Source of the DNA: an uncultured Paracoccaceae bacterium
Lineage (GTDB): Bacteria > Pseudomonadota > Alphaproteobacteria > Rhodobacterales > Rhodobacteraceae
Assembly: GCA_947492475.1 (NCBI GenBank)
Contig: CANLNM010000005.1
Span: 62,001 to 126,000, forward strand
Reading direction: 5' to 3'
Length of the DNA: 64,000 bases
Position 1 is the stretch's first letter. Each line of letters begins with the position of its first letter. Shown one piece after another: positions 1 to 8,310 of this stretch. The position numbers were made by a program, and so were the translations under genes. Under the pieces are notes generated by a model. That model did not search any database and was not told where the DNA came from. It saw only the letters and a list, made by a program, of their open reading frames with translations.

Positions 1-623
1 TGCAAGGCGTCGCCGATTTCGCCAAACGCCATGATCTGGTGTTGGTGTCGGATGAAATCCACCACGATCTGGTGATGCCCGGCCACAGCCATATCCCGAT
101 GACCAAAATCGACGGGATCGAGGACCGGTTGGTCATGATGACCGCCACGACCAAGACGTTTAACATCGCTGGCAGCCACACAGGCAATGTGATCATCGCC
201 GACCCTGACCTGCGCCGCAAATTCGCCGGGCGTATGGCCGCGCTGGGGATGTCGCCCAATTCGTTTGGCCTGTTCATGACCACCGCTGCCTATTCCCCAG
301 AAGGCGCGGCTTGGGTGGATGATCTGCGTGCCTATCTGGATGGCAACCGCAAGGTTTTTGACGAAGGCATTAACGCGATCCCCGGCCTGTCTTCGATGAA
401 TTTGGCGTCAACCTATCTGTCATGGGTTGATTTTTCGGGCACCGGCATGGCCCGCCCTGAATTCACCCAGCGCGTTGAACAATCAGCAAAAATCGCGGTC
501 AATCACGGCCCAACCTTTGGCAAAGGCGGCGAGGATTTTCTGCGTTTCAACATTGCCGCCCCCCGCGCCCAAGTGATTGAGGCCGTGGAACGGATGCAAA
601 AAGCCTTTGCTGATCTTCAATGA
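1..623 (+). CDS. MalY/PatB-type PLP-dependent C-S lyase, C-terminal part
   Basis: This is the 3' portion of a fold-type I aminotransferase-like gene; the reading frame is open from the window edge, so the start lies upstream. The visible part begins in the large domain: SDEIHHDL carries the Asp that contacts the PLP pyridine nitrogen, and ATTKTFNIAG carries the Schiff-base Lys. The small domain then runs to the TGA. Both motifs are typical of MalY/PatB proteins, which cleave cystathionine or cysteine to pyruvate, ammonia and a thiol; the exact substrate cannot be told. It converges on the small gene at 685-1035. Confidence 0.85.
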   Translation, partial: QGVADFAKRHDLVLVSDEIHHDLVMPGHSHIPMTKIDGIEDRLVMMTATTKTFNIAGSHTGNVIIADPDLRRKFAGRMAALGMSPNSFGLFMTTAAYSPEGAAWVDDLRAYLDGNRKVFDEGINAIPGLSSMNLASTYLSWVDFSGTGMARPEFTQRVEQSAKIAVNHGPTFGKGGEDFLRFNIAAPRAQVIEAVERMQKAFADLQ

Positions 624-632
624 CAGAACGCC

Positions 633-659
633 GTTTCAGGGCCGATATGGTCCTGAAAC
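633..659. terminator. Hairpin between convergent genes
   Basis: GTTTCAGG (633-640) pairs perfectly with CCTGAAAC (652-659), with a further CC/GG pairing inside the loop. It lies 10 nt after the lyase stop, between two convergent genes, so it could serve both strands. No clear T-run follows on either strand, so its efficiency as an intrinsic terminator is doubtful. Confidence 0.4.
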
Positions 660-684
660 ACCCCGGCGGGTACCGGTTTTACAC

Positions 685-1035
685 CTAGTGGCGCGGTAGA
701 AACGCAATCGGCGCATCTGTGGCGCGCACATAATCCAGTGGTGCCTGATCCATTGCCAATGTGCTGCGTTTGAATTCATAATGCCATTCACCGTCCACTT
801 CGGATGTGGCGATGATCAGGCATTGATACAGATGTTTGCCGCCATCAAACAGATCCACCAGCCCCCGTAATTGCGGCGCTTCCGTAGCATCAACCGCAAA
901 CCCCGTATCCCATTTGCGCAGAACCCGCAGGCGCACTTCGCCCACTTCGACATAAAGTCGACTGGCTTTGCGCTCCGCCTTGCGACGCGCTTCTTTCAGT
1001 CCCTGCAATACGGCTTCGGGCAAAATATCCGACAT
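685..1035 (-). CDS. Conserved hypothetical protein, 116 aa
   Basis: I do not recognise a named family. The product is soluble, with a charged N-terminal helix rich in Lys, Arg and Glu (about residues 10-28), followed by what look like short beta strands (VEVGEVRLRVLRKW, GGKHLYQCLIIAT) and no membrane segment. I chose the ATG at 1035 because GGAG stands 6 nt upstream; an in-frame ATG at 1047 would place that Shine-Dalgarno inside the gene. It lies downstream of cobM on the same strand, with about 100 nt between them, so it may have its own promoter. The composition matches the neighbours. Confidence 0.65.
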   Translation of the reverse strand: MSDILPEAVLQGLKEARRKAERKASRLYVEVGEVRLRVLRKWDTGFAVDATEAPQLRGLVDLFDGGKHLYQCLIIATSEVDGEWHYEFKRSTLAMDQAPLDYVRATDAPIAFLPRH

Positions 1036-1132
1036 AGTGATCTCCATCCTGCATTTACCATGAACTGTGACTTACAAAGATCAAGTAAACATTGGATGTC
1101 AGTCGGATAGAGCGCCCAAATTAGCCAAAAGG

Positions 1133-1924
1133 TCAGGTATTGTGGTCCTCAACCAGATCGATTCCGGTCACCGGGCGCAGCACATGGGGCATTTTCGGAT
1201 CATACAAAGCCGAATCGCGGAACTCACGGGCTTCGGCCAGCGCAGGGCCCAACAGGATCAGCGCAGTGCGGGTGATTTTTTCGGCGCGCACCTTTTTGCG
1301 AATGTCGGCCAAAGTGCCGCGAATGATCATCTGATCCGGCCAACCGACGCGATAGGCCACCACAACCGGGCAATCCTCACCGTAGTGGGGAACCAGTTGG
1401 CGTTCGATTTCACGCATATTGCGCACCGCCAGATGGATCGCCAGCGTAGCCCCCGTGCGGCCAAAATTATCAAGCGTTTCACCGTCAGGCATGGATGTGG
1501 ATTGCATTGACATCCGCGTCAGCACGATGGATTGCGCAATTTCGGGGATCGTCAGTTCCTGACCAATCGCCGCCGCCGCCGCCGCATAGGCGGGGACGCC
1601 GGGGATGATTTCATAATCGATATCATCAGCGCGCAACCGGCGGATTTGTTCGGCAATCGCCCCATATAGCGACGGATCACCGGAATGCACCCGCGCCACG
1701 TCTTCGCCGCGCGCCTTGGCCGCCAGGATTTCGCCATGGGTGTCGTCCAGCGTCATCACCGCCGTGTCCATCACACGCGCCCCATCTGGCGCTCCGGCCA
1801 CCACCTGTTCTGGCACCAATGATCCAGCATATAGACAAACCGGACATTCCCCAATGATCCGCTGCGCTTTCAGCGTCAGCAATTCCGGATCGCCGGGGCC
1901 TGCGCCAATGAAATAAACCTTCAT
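1133..1924 (-). CDS. cobM: Precorrin-4 C(11)-methyltransferase CobM
   Basis: This SAM-dependent methylase moves the corrin pathway from precorrin-4 to precorrin-5 by methylating C-11. The 263-aa length is normal for the family. The N-terminal VYFIGAGPGDPELLT is the tetrapyrrole methylase signature; ARVHSGDPSLYGA and YEIIPGVPAY complete the fold, and LTRMSMQS is typical of CobM/CbiF. The ATG at 1924 follows GAGGAGAGATTGAG. It is the last cob gene of the minus-strand operon, separated from cbiG-cobJ by 95 nt that hold two small hairpins; it is the only non-overlapping junction in the operon. Confidence 0.93.
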   Translation of the reverse strand: MKVYFIGAGPGDPELLTLKAQRIIGECPVCLYAGSLVPEQVVAGAPDGARVMDTAVMTLDDTHGEILAAKARGEDVARVHSGDPSLYGAIAEQIRRLRADDIDYEIIPGVPAYAAAAAAIGQELTIPEIAQSIVLTRMSMQSTSMPDGETLDNFGRTGATLAIHLAVRNMREIERQLVPHYGEDCPVVVAYRVGWPDQMIIRGTLADIRKKVRAEKITRTALILLGPALAEAREFRDSALYDPKMPHVLRPVTGIDLVEDHNT

Positions 1925-1938
1925 CTCAATCTCTCCTC

Positions 1939-1999
1939 AGCCCGCGTTTCGGGCTCACATGGCGACACGCACCAATAAACCTGCATGGGCAAAGCCCAT
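1939..1999 (-). promoter_or_regulatory. Two intercistronic hairpins between cobJ and cobM
   Basis: Two short perfect stems lie in the only real gap of the operon: AGCCCG/CGGGCT (1939-1955) and ATGGGC-AAA-GCCCAT (1985-1999). Neither is followed by a T-run on the minus strand, so read-through into cobM is expected. They could stabilise the upstream mRNA or attenuate transcription; this is inference. Confidence 0.35.
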
Positions 2000-2019
2000 T
2001 CCTTTGGATCACGCCTGCC

Positions 2020-3831
2020 TTATGCGGGCTTGGCCAGATCCCCATCGATTTTGCGGGCATAGCCCCGCGGGGTGAACATGCGTGGTCCTTCGCCCAGCTC
2101 AGCCAGACGTGAATTGGACGATCCGATCAGCACAACCGTCAGCATGTCAACTTCGTCCACTTCCAATTCATCCAACCGGCGATAGCGCACGTTTTCCTCT
2201 GGACGGCCCAGCGAACTGGCCAACATTACCGGCGTGTCGGCTGGGCGATGTTGCAACAGGATGTCGCGCGCTTCGGCCAGCAATGTGCGGCGGGTTTTTG
2301 ACACGGGATTGTAGAACGCGATGACAAAGTCACCTTCCGCGGCGGCCTTTAGACGGCGCACAATATCATCCCGCGGTGTCAGCAAATCTGACAGGGAAAT
2401 CGTGCAGAAATCATGCCCCAGCGGCGCCCCGGCCCGGGCAGCCGCTCCTTGCAGTGCGGAAACGCCCGGCGAACAGACCACTTCGACCCGGTGCGCTGCA
2501 TCGGATACGCCATGTTCATCCACGCCCCGATCCAGCAGTTCAAATACCAGCGCGCCCATCGCATAAATCCCGGCATCCCCGGAACAAACCAGCGCGACGT
2601 TTTTGCCTTTTGCCGCTTGTTCCAGCGCATAGCGACACCGCGCCTCTTCGCCGCCCAATGGGAAATCGGACCGTTCTTTGCCTGCAGCCAAGGGGCCCAG
2701 CAGATCAATATACAATCCATATCCCACCAATTCTTCGGCCTCAGCGACCAATTTGGACACTTCTGGTGTACGCCAAGCCGCCTGCCCCGGACCAATGCCC
2801 ACCACAGACAAACGCCCGCGTGCGCGCCCAGGCATGTCCACAATCGGATCTTCGGATCGCGCCAAGGCGCAGGTTGTGTTCGCGGTTTTGCTTTTCTCCA
2901 CGGACAATTCACCATCCGCACCTGATGCGGCCAGCGCGGCGCCTTCGCTAACCCCGTGACAGCCGACTTCTTCGAACACCACTTTGGATGGGTTGGCCAA
3001 ACGGCTTGCCTCAGATTCCAGTTCAGCGGCAGTGAACAGGCGCAGCGGCACGCCCAAACGGTTGGCCACTTCGATGATGGCGGGTTCATCCGCCTTTAGG
3101 TCAATTGACGCCACACAGGCGACGGCACCTTGGGCCACGTCCGCCGCATGAAGCGCGCCTTGCACATGGTTCCACATTTCTTCTGGGTCGGCCCCCCTTG
3201 CACAGCCCAGACCCAGCGCAAAACGTTGCGGGTGATAGACCAGCCGTGTGTCATTGCCTTCGCCTTCGGCCTCGGTGACCAGCAATTCCAGATCGTCGCC
3301 TTCGGGCAGGTCGACGCCGAACATTTCTTCGTCGCTCCAGACCACGCCGCCGCCGTTTAGCAAAATCGCCATCGCACCTTTGGCGGCTTCGGGGTTTTGC
3401 AACCGATAGCCTGCCGGGGGTTCGTCCAGTGCGACACCCAACGCCACATCGCCAGCAGTTGTGACCGCAGACACGGCGTTCAGCCCCTTGGCCACAGTGC
3501 TGGCAATCCGGTTCGCACCGCGATGACCGCCCAGCAAAGGCACAACCACGCTGCCATCATCGGCCACCGCCACCACGGGCGGTTCACTGCGTTTATCCGC
3601 CAGCAACGGCGCCACGGCGCGCACCAGAATGCCCGATGCACAAACGCCAACAATCGGCACGCCAGCGGCAAACAAATCGCGGGTGTGGTCCAGCGCATTG
3701 TCAAAAAACGCATCCGCCTTGGTGACACGTCCTTGACGGCCATGCACTTGCGCGCCCAGCAGGGCCGCAACTTTGTGGGCGGTGGGTTCGCCGGATTTTG
3801 ACAGCGCTAAAACGATGGGCGTTACAGCCAT
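2020..3831 (-). CDS. cobJ: CbiG-CobJ fusion: precorrin-3B C(17)-methyltransferase
   Basis: This 603-aa protein has two parts. Residues about 1-330 resemble CbiG: an N-terminal domain with GVCASGILVRAVAPLL and VVVPLLGGHRGAN, and a CbiG C-terminal/CobE-like domain with FALGLGCARGAD. Residues about 340-600 are a tetrapyrrole methylase, starting at LSVVGIGPGQAAW and including ALVCSGDAGIYAMG; this is CobJ, which methylates C-17 and contracts the ring. CbiG opens the delta-lactone in the anaerobic pathway, so a complete CbiG N-domain next to a CobN-type system is notable. The start overlaps the end of cobI by 10 nt. The fusion could couple lactone opening to ring contraction. Confidence 0.9.
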   Translation of the reverse strand: MAVTPIVLALSKSGEPTAHKVAALLGAQVHGRQGRVTKADAFFDNALDHTRDLFAAGVPIVGVCASGILVRAVAPLLADKRSEPPVVAVADDGSVVVPLLGGHRGANRIASTVAKGLNAVSAVTTAGDVALGVALDEPPAGYRLQNPEAAKGAMAILLNGGGVVWSDEEMFGVDLPEGDDLELLVTEAEGEGNDTRLVYHPQRFALGLGCARGADPEEMWNHVQGALHAADVAQGAVACVASIDLKADEPAIIEVANRLGVPLRLFTAAELESEASRLANPSKVVFEEVGCHGVSEGAALAASGADGELSVEKSKTANTTCALARSEDPIVDMPGRARGRLSVVGIGPGQAAWRTPEVSKLVAEAEELVGYGLYIDLLGPLAAGKERSDFPLGGEEARCRYALEQAAKGKNVALVCSGDAGIYAMGALVFELLDRGVDEHGVSDAAHRVEVVCSPGVSALQGAAARAGAPLGHDFCTISLSDLLTPRDDIVRRLKAAAEGDFVIAFYNPVSKTRRTLLAEARDILLQHRPADTPVMLASSLGRPEENVRYRRLDELEVDEVDMLTVVLIGSSNSRLAELGEGPRMFTPRGYARKIDGDLAKPA

Positions 3832-4523
3832 GGGTCGGTCCCTTTCACAAGGAGGATCATAGAGAAATAAGGTGCTTTTTCAGGGGCTTGCGCCAAAGGC
3901 AACACCACCTGATTGGGCAAGCTGGCCCGTTCGATATAAGAGGCATTGTCGGTCAGCCCCAGATCGTCGATCACCGCGCGAATTTTCGCTAGATGGCGGC
4001 CGACCTTCATGATGGCGACGCTTTCTGCGCCTTCAATGCGGGCCCGCAATTCGGGTTCGGGCAATGGTCCGGGCAAAACCGTCAGACGTTCGTTGCGCGC
4101 CACAAGCGGCGTTTTCGCCGAAGCGGCACAGGCGGTGATTGATGTCACACCGGGCACAATTTCGACGTCATATTTATCCGACAGACGCGCAAACAGATAC
4201 ATGAACGAGCCGTAGAAAAACGGATCCCCTTCGCACAGGCACACCACGTCATGGCCTGCATCCAACGCGTCAGCAATAGACGCCGCGCCTGCGTCATAGG
4301 CTGCCTGCGCCGGGCCGCGTTCAATGGTCATGGGGATGTCCATGACGATTTCCTGCGCATCCGCCGGGATCAATTCCGCTGCGATGGCACGGGCAAAGCT
4401 ATCCCCACCTTCAAGGCTTGGATAGGCCACCACATTCGCCGTTTCGATCAAACGGGCGGCGCGCAATGTCATCAAATCTGCCGCCCCGGGTCCAAGCCCA
4501 ACGCCGTATAATACACCTGTCAT
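3822..4523 (-). CDS. cobI: Precorrin-2 C(20)-methyltransferase CobI
   Basis: This 233-aa enzyme adds the C-20 methyl group to precorrin-2 using SAM. The N-terminus LYGVGLGPGAADLMT is the family signature; VVCLCEGDPFFYGSFMYL and VEIVPGVTSITACAA follow in the expected order. The frame continues upstream, but the ATG at 4523 forms an ATGA overlap with the cobL stop and gives the usual length, so it is the start chosen. The gene lies between cobL and cbiG-cobJ and is translationally coupled to both. Confidence 0.93.
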   Translation of the reverse strand: MTGVLYGVGLGPGAADLMTLRAARLIETANVVAYPSLEGGDSFARAIAAELIPADAQEIVMDIPMTIERGPAQAAYDAGAASIADALDAGHDVVCLCEGDPFFYGSFMYLFARLSDKYDVEIVPGVTSITACAASAKTPLVARNERLTVLPGPLPEPELRARIEGAESVAIMKVGRHLAKIRAVIDDLGLTDNASYIERASLPNQVVLPLAQAPEKAPYFSMILLVKGTDPWL

Positions 4524-5740
4524 CGCTTCACCAAGCTGAGTTGTGTGACGGTCATAGAAGGTTTCCATCCGGTTAAGCGGCCCACAGGTTGCGCCCGCTG
4601 CACGCTGACTTTGACCAGCTCGCCGCCGTATTTTGCATGCAAGGCGATCATCACCGCTTCGCTTTCTAGGGTGACGGCGTTGGCCACCAGCCGCCCCAAT
4701 GGTTTCAGCGCCGCCCATGCCGCATCAAACGCGTCCATCGACAATCCCCCGCCGATGAAAATCGCATCTGGTGCCTCTAGCCCCATCAGCGCATCCGGCG
4801 CGGTTCCTTCGACCAATTGCAAACGGGGCGTGCCCAGTGCCAGCGCATTGGCGGCGGCCATGGCCCGACGATCGGCGCGCGGTTCGATCCCGATGGCGCG
4901 TGCGTAATGGGCCGCGCGCATCCATTCGATCGCCACCGATCCGCTGCCCGCGCCAATGTCCCACAACAATGCGCCACGCATGGGCATCAATTTGGCCAAG
5001 GTCGCGGCGCGCACTTCTTGCTTGGTCATGGTGCCGTCGGACTGAAACAAATTGTCCGCCAATCCCGGCACACGCGGCAACAAGGCCGCATTGGGCGCGG
5101 CGATACAGTCTACGGCCAAGGTATTGAAATCAGGGACAATGTGATCCCAATCTTCGGCCAGCCCGTCATAGCGTTCTTCTCGGTCGCCCCCCATGGCGGC
5201 CAGTACGGTCATTTTGGATTTGCCAAAACCACGTTCCGTCAAAAAGGCCGCAATCTGGGCCGGTGTTTCCGCCCCTGTTGTCAAAACCAACAGCCGTGCA
5301 TCGGGCTGAATAAACGCGATCATCTGTTCAACCGGACGGCCATGCACGGTCAGTGTTTCCAGATCCGCCATCGACCAGCCCATGCGCGCGGCGGCCAATT
5401 GAAATGCGCCCACTTGGGGGTGAAACACGATTTCGGACGGCTCTACGCTGCGCCCGATCCGGGCCCCGGCGGAAAACCACAACGGATCGCCCGTGACCAG
5501 CACAACCACCAGCCGTCCACGCAGCCCGGTCACGACGTCTAACATATGTGAAAACGGCGACGGCCAGGACAGGCGTTCGGCTGTGTTGGACAAAACCAAA
5601 CCATGGTGGCGTTCCGCACCGATGATCACGTCTGCGGCGTCCAGAACGGCGCGGGTCACAGGGGTTAACCCGGTCAAGCCGTCTTCGCCTATTCCGACCA
5701 CATGTAACCAAGGTGTCGTGGATGCCAAATCAGATGTCAT
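4520..5740 (-). CDS. cobL: Precorrin-6B C(5,15)-methyltransferase (decarboxylating) CobL
   Basis: This 406-aa bifunctional enzyme methylates C-5 and C-15 of precorrin-6B and decarboxylates the C-12 acetate. The N-terminal half (about 10-205, from WLHVVGIGEDGL) is a CbiE-type tetrapyrrole methylase. The C-terminal half (about 215-400) is a CbiT-type Rossmann methyltransferase with LLWDIGAGSGSVAIEWMR as SAM site and PDAIFIGGGLSMD nearby. Fused CbiE-CbiT is the usual CobL form in proteobacteria. The ATG at 5740 overlaps the upstream stop (ATGA), which decides it over more upstream codons. Confidence 0.93.
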   Translation of the reverse strand: MTSDLASTTPWLHVVGIGEDGLTGLTPVTRAVLDAADVIIGAERHHGLVLSNTAERLSWPSPFSHMLDVVTGLRGRLVVVLVTGDPLWFSAGARIGRSVEPSEIVFHPQVGAFQLAAARMGWSMADLETLTVHGRPVEQMIAFIQPDARLLVLTTGAETPAQIAAFLTERGFGKSKMTVLAAMGGDREERYDGLAEDWDHIVPDFNTLAVDCIAAPNAALLPRVPGLADNLFQSDGTMTKQEVRAATLAKLMPMRGALLWDIGAGSGSVAIEWMRAAHYARAIGIEPRADRRAMAAANALALGTPRLQLVEGTAPDALMGLEAPDAIFIGGGLSMDAFDAAWAALKPLGRLVANAVTLESEAVMIALHAKYGGELVKVSVQRAQPVGRLTGWKPSMTVTQLSLVKR

Positions 5741-6138
5741 AAGTGGATCATCCCCAATAAAATAAGTCCAAGGACGATGTCGACCACGGCGCAAAATGGC
5801 GGATACCAGGCCACGATACGGGCGCCGCATCGGTTGTCTTGATGGGCCCAATCCCATGCGGCATGGCCGAAATAACCCAGAACCAGCCAATGCGGATTGA
5901 TCAAAACACCCAGCGCAACCAGCCCGAATGTCAGCGCGGAAACGGTCGATTCCTGCCAAATTGCACGACGTGATGGGGCGGGCTCTGTCAGCAATGCCCC
6001 TAGATAAATTGCGCCTACCACGGCCAATCCAATGGCAAACCCAACAATCGCGGCGTCAAAAATCCGATGCAACCCGAACCCAATCGCCAGCCCGGTTCCA
6101 AGCCCGATCACGGCAGCGCGTTGCATCAGAAAAGTCAT
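5737..6138 (-). CDS. Uncharacterised 4-TM membrane protein of the cob operon
   Basis: A 133-aa polytopic inner-membrane protein with about four predicted helices (near residues 8-25, 28-50, 66-84 and 110-132). I cannot name the family with confidence; it may belong to a small DUF of bacterial membrane proteins. The conserved-looking segment FGHAAWDWAHQDNRC and the following WYPPFCAVVD contain His, Trp, Asp and two Cys at the membrane face, which could bind metal. It overlaps cobH upstream and cobL downstream by ATGA, so it is made together with corrin enzymes. Roles in cobalt handling, precursor channelling or enzyme anchoring are possible but unproven. Confidence 0.8.
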   Translation of the reverse strand: MTFLMQRAAVIGLGTGLAIGFGLHRIFDAAIVGFAIGLAVVGAIYLGALLTEPAPSRRAIWQESTVSALTFGLVALGVLINPHWLVLGYFGHAAWDWAHQDNRCGARIVAWYPPFCAVVDIVLGLILLGMIHL

Positions 6139-6776
6139 GTCCGATCCTCTGGCAGACCAGCTGCCAGTGCATTGACCGCCGAAGACGCCATGGCAGAGCC
6201 GCCTTTGCGGCCCCGCAGCGCGATAAAATCGCAGCCGCGCGCATTGTTGGCCAGTTCCGCCTTGGATTCGGCCGCCCCGATGAACCCAACCGGAAAGCCA
6301 AGGATCACGGCCGGTTTGGGCCAGCCTTCGTCCAGCAATTCCAGCAGTCGAAACAGGGCCGTGGGCGCATTTCCAACCGCCACAACCGCGCCTTCTATGT
6401 GGCTGCGCCACAGTTCGACTGCGGCGGCGGATCGCGTGTTGCCAATCGTTTTGGCGCGGTCAGGCACGCTGGGATCGTTCAGGGTCACAATCACCTGATT
6501 GTCGCGGGGCAGATACCGACGAATGATCCCAGCCCCTACCATTTCGCAATCACACAGGATCGGCGCGCCTGCGGCCAATGCGGCATGGCCGACCTGCGCA
6601 GCATTGGGCGAAAACGCCAACCGATCCGCGATTTCAACCATCCCGCAGGAATGGATCAACCGCGTGACTACCGGCTGCATGGCCGGGGCGAACCGGTCGA
6701 GCTTGGCCTCGGCGCGCACCGTGGCAAAGCTGGCCGCATAGATCGCCATTGGGTCACGTTCGTAGCGCAGGCTCAC
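6135..6776 (-). CDS. cobH: Precorrin-8X methylmutase CobH
   Basis: The enzyme moves the methyl group from C-11 to C-12, turning precorrin-8X into hydrogenobyrinate. The 213-aa length is typical. RLIHSCGMVEIAD contains the active-site His (about residue 43) that protonates the ring, and ILCDCEMVGAGI, VGNAPTALFRLLEL and GFPVGFIGAAESK are hallmark motifs. It is overlapped on both sides by ATGA junctions, between cbiX and the 4-TM gene. Confidence 0.95.
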   Translation of the reverse strand: MSLRYERDPMAIYAASFATVRAEAKLDRFAPAMQPVVTRLIHSCGMVEIADRLAFSPNAAQVGHAALAAGAPILCDCEMVGAGIIRRYLPRDNQVIVTLNDPSVPDRAKTIGNTRSAAAVELWRSHIEGAVVAVGNAPTALFRLLELLDEGWPKPAVILGFPVGFIGAAESKAELANNARGCDFIALRGRKGGSAMASSAVNALAAGLPEDRT

Positions 6777-8083
6777 TCGGTTGTTTCCCCGGATGGATTG
6801 GGTGATTTGCGTGCGGATTCAGGACCATGCGGGTGATCTGCATGGGGGTATTCTGCATGTACGTGATCGTGGTGATGATGGTCATGATGGTGATCATGGC
6901 CATGGTGGTGGTGGTGGTCGTGATGATGGTCGTGATCGTGATGGTGGTGATGATGATGTCCGGCATCGCCAACCAACCGGCACATGCCGGTGCAGAATGT
7001 GTCACACATCGCACAATCGGCCACGTTGGAACCGGGTGCAGATGCCCCCTGCCCTTCGACGTGGTGGTGGTGGCTTTCTTGGACAGAGCCAACTTCGTCC
7101 TCAAAACCCAGCACTTCGGTGCGGTATTTGCACAGCACACATGTGGGCGGTGGCACCAGACCAAAGGCCGGGTGATCCCCCGCCTCAGCGCGTGCAATCG
7201 CCAAACGATCCGCGTGGGACACCTGCGGGGCATCCACATCATCCAGGGCCAACACTTGGGTGCGATATTGGCAGGTTCCACAATTGGGGGGCGGTGTGGC
7301 GCTGACTTGTTCCTTGATGCGTTCCGCGAATGCTTCCAGCACCTTAGCGTGGTCGTTTAGATAGCCTGCCTTGACGAATTGCAGGTCGGGATGTTGGGCG
7401 GCCACCTGATCCGTGAACCCATAAATCCGGTCGATCAGAATCCCCGCAAACAGGAAATACGGGAACACAATGATCCGTTTATACCCCAGTTTGGCGGCAT
7501 GGCTGAGGGTGGGTTCGACCAGTGGGAATGTCACACCGGAATAGCCCACTTCGCACCAGCCAAAGCCCATGCCTTCGTGCAGCATCCGGGCGATTTTAGC
7601 GACGTTGCCATTGGCATCGGGATCAGACGCGCCGCGCCCGATCACAACCAGACAAGTGTCATGCAGGGCCACGTCGCCATGTTCGGCATTGGCCGCATCC
7701 ACGGCTTGTTGAATGCGATCCCCGGCGGCGGCGATCATTTTGGGATCCACGCCCAATTCGCGACCATAAGATACGGAAATCCCGTGTTTGGCGGCATAGG
7801 TGTTCAGCACGGTTGGGATGTCATTTTTGGCATGCATCGCGGCAAATAACATGCCCGGCACCGCCAGAATGCGGTCACATCCAGCTTCGCGCAGCTTGTC
7901 CAACCCGTCACGGATCACCGGGTTGGCAAATTCCAGATAGCCGTATTCGCACAGCCAATCTTCGGGCAGATAGGCGGGCAGTTTTTCCGCCAGAACCGCA
8001 AATTCATCAACCGCATCCTGGGATCGTGACCCATGGCCACAAATCATGACACCGGTTTTGGGGCCTGTATTAGCAGGGCTCAT
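6773..8083 (-). CDS. cbiX: Sirohydrochlorin cobaltochelatase CbiX with Cys-rich and His-rich tail
   Basis: This 436-aa protein is a long CbiX. Residues about 10-265 hold two chelatase repeats: VMICGHGSR with the first His, then AMHAKNDIP with the metal-binding His. The tail is unusual. Two near-identical elements, CGTCQYRTQVL (268-278) and CVLCKYRTEVL (315-325), are followed by a Cys cluster CX2CX3CX3C (357-368) and a tract at 376-419 made mostly of His and Asp. Known CbiX-long enzymes carry an Fe-S site and a His-rich region; here the Cys motif is duplicated. The His tract probably stores or delivers Co2+. It overlaps its neighbours by ATGA. Confidence 0.93.
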   Translation of the reverse strand: MSPANTGPKTGVMICGHGSRSQDAVDEFAVLAEKLPAYLPEDWLCEYGYLEFANPVIRDGLDKLREAGCDRILAVPGMLFAAMHAKNDIPTVLNTYAAKHGISVSYGRELGVDPKMIAAAGDRIQQAVDAANAEHGDVALHDTCLVVIGRGASDPDANGNVAKIARMLHEGMGFGWCEVGYSGVTFPLVEPTLSHAAKLGYKRIIVFPYFLFAGILIDRIYGFTDQVAAQHPDLQFVKAGYLNDHAKVLEAFAERIKEQVSATPPPNCGTCQYRTQVLALDDVDAPQVSHADRLAIARAEAGDHPAFGLVPPPTCVLCKYRTEVLGFEDEVGSVQESHHHHVEGQGASAPGSNVADCAMCDTFCTGMCRLVGDAGHHHHHHHDHDHHHDHHHHHGHDHHHDHHHHDHVHAEYPHADHPHGPESARKSPNPSGETTE

Positions 8084-8310
8084 GCTTCGGCCCCTTCCAG
8101 CTCTTCAATCTCTTCTGCTTCGGCGTCGATTTCTTCGGACTCTTCGGGTTTTTTGCCTTTCAGCGCCCCCCAAAGCCCGGCCAAAATCGCAGCACCAATG
8201 GCACCGCCTGCAACCCAATGGTCATGGCCTGCCAGTTCGATCAAATGTCCCGGATGCGCATATGCGCCCCCGGCGAGGGTGGTGAATAGTACCGTGAGTG
8301 CGTACCGCAT
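8080..8310 (-). CDS. Small exported/membrane protein, DUF6732-like, first gene of cob operon
   Basis: A 76-aa protein: a signal-like segment RYALTVLFTTLAGGAYAH, a periplasmic stretch with several His (HPGHLIELAGHDHW), one hydrophobic helix (VAGGAIGAAILAGLWGALKG) and a very acidic Glu-rich tail. Of the possible starts, the ATG at 8310 has a strong AGGAGG 6 nt upstream. From memory it resembles a Rhodobacteraceae family (DUF6732) of unknown function found beside cbiX; I could not check this. Its place as the first gene, overlapping cbiX, and its His plus acidic residues suggest divalent metal handling at the membrane. Confidence 0.8.
   Translation of the reverse strand: MRYALTVLFTTLAGGAYAHPGHLIELAGHDHWVAGGAIGAAILAGLWGALKGKKPEESEEIDAEAEEIEELEGAEA

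Noticed and set aside
6827-7360. Plus-strand open frame rich in Met and Val, and its Gly/Asp-rich shifted counterpart
   Set aside because: It is the complement of the His/Asp tract of cbiX; the odd composition comes from CAY/GAY repeats read backwards, and there is no ribosome site.
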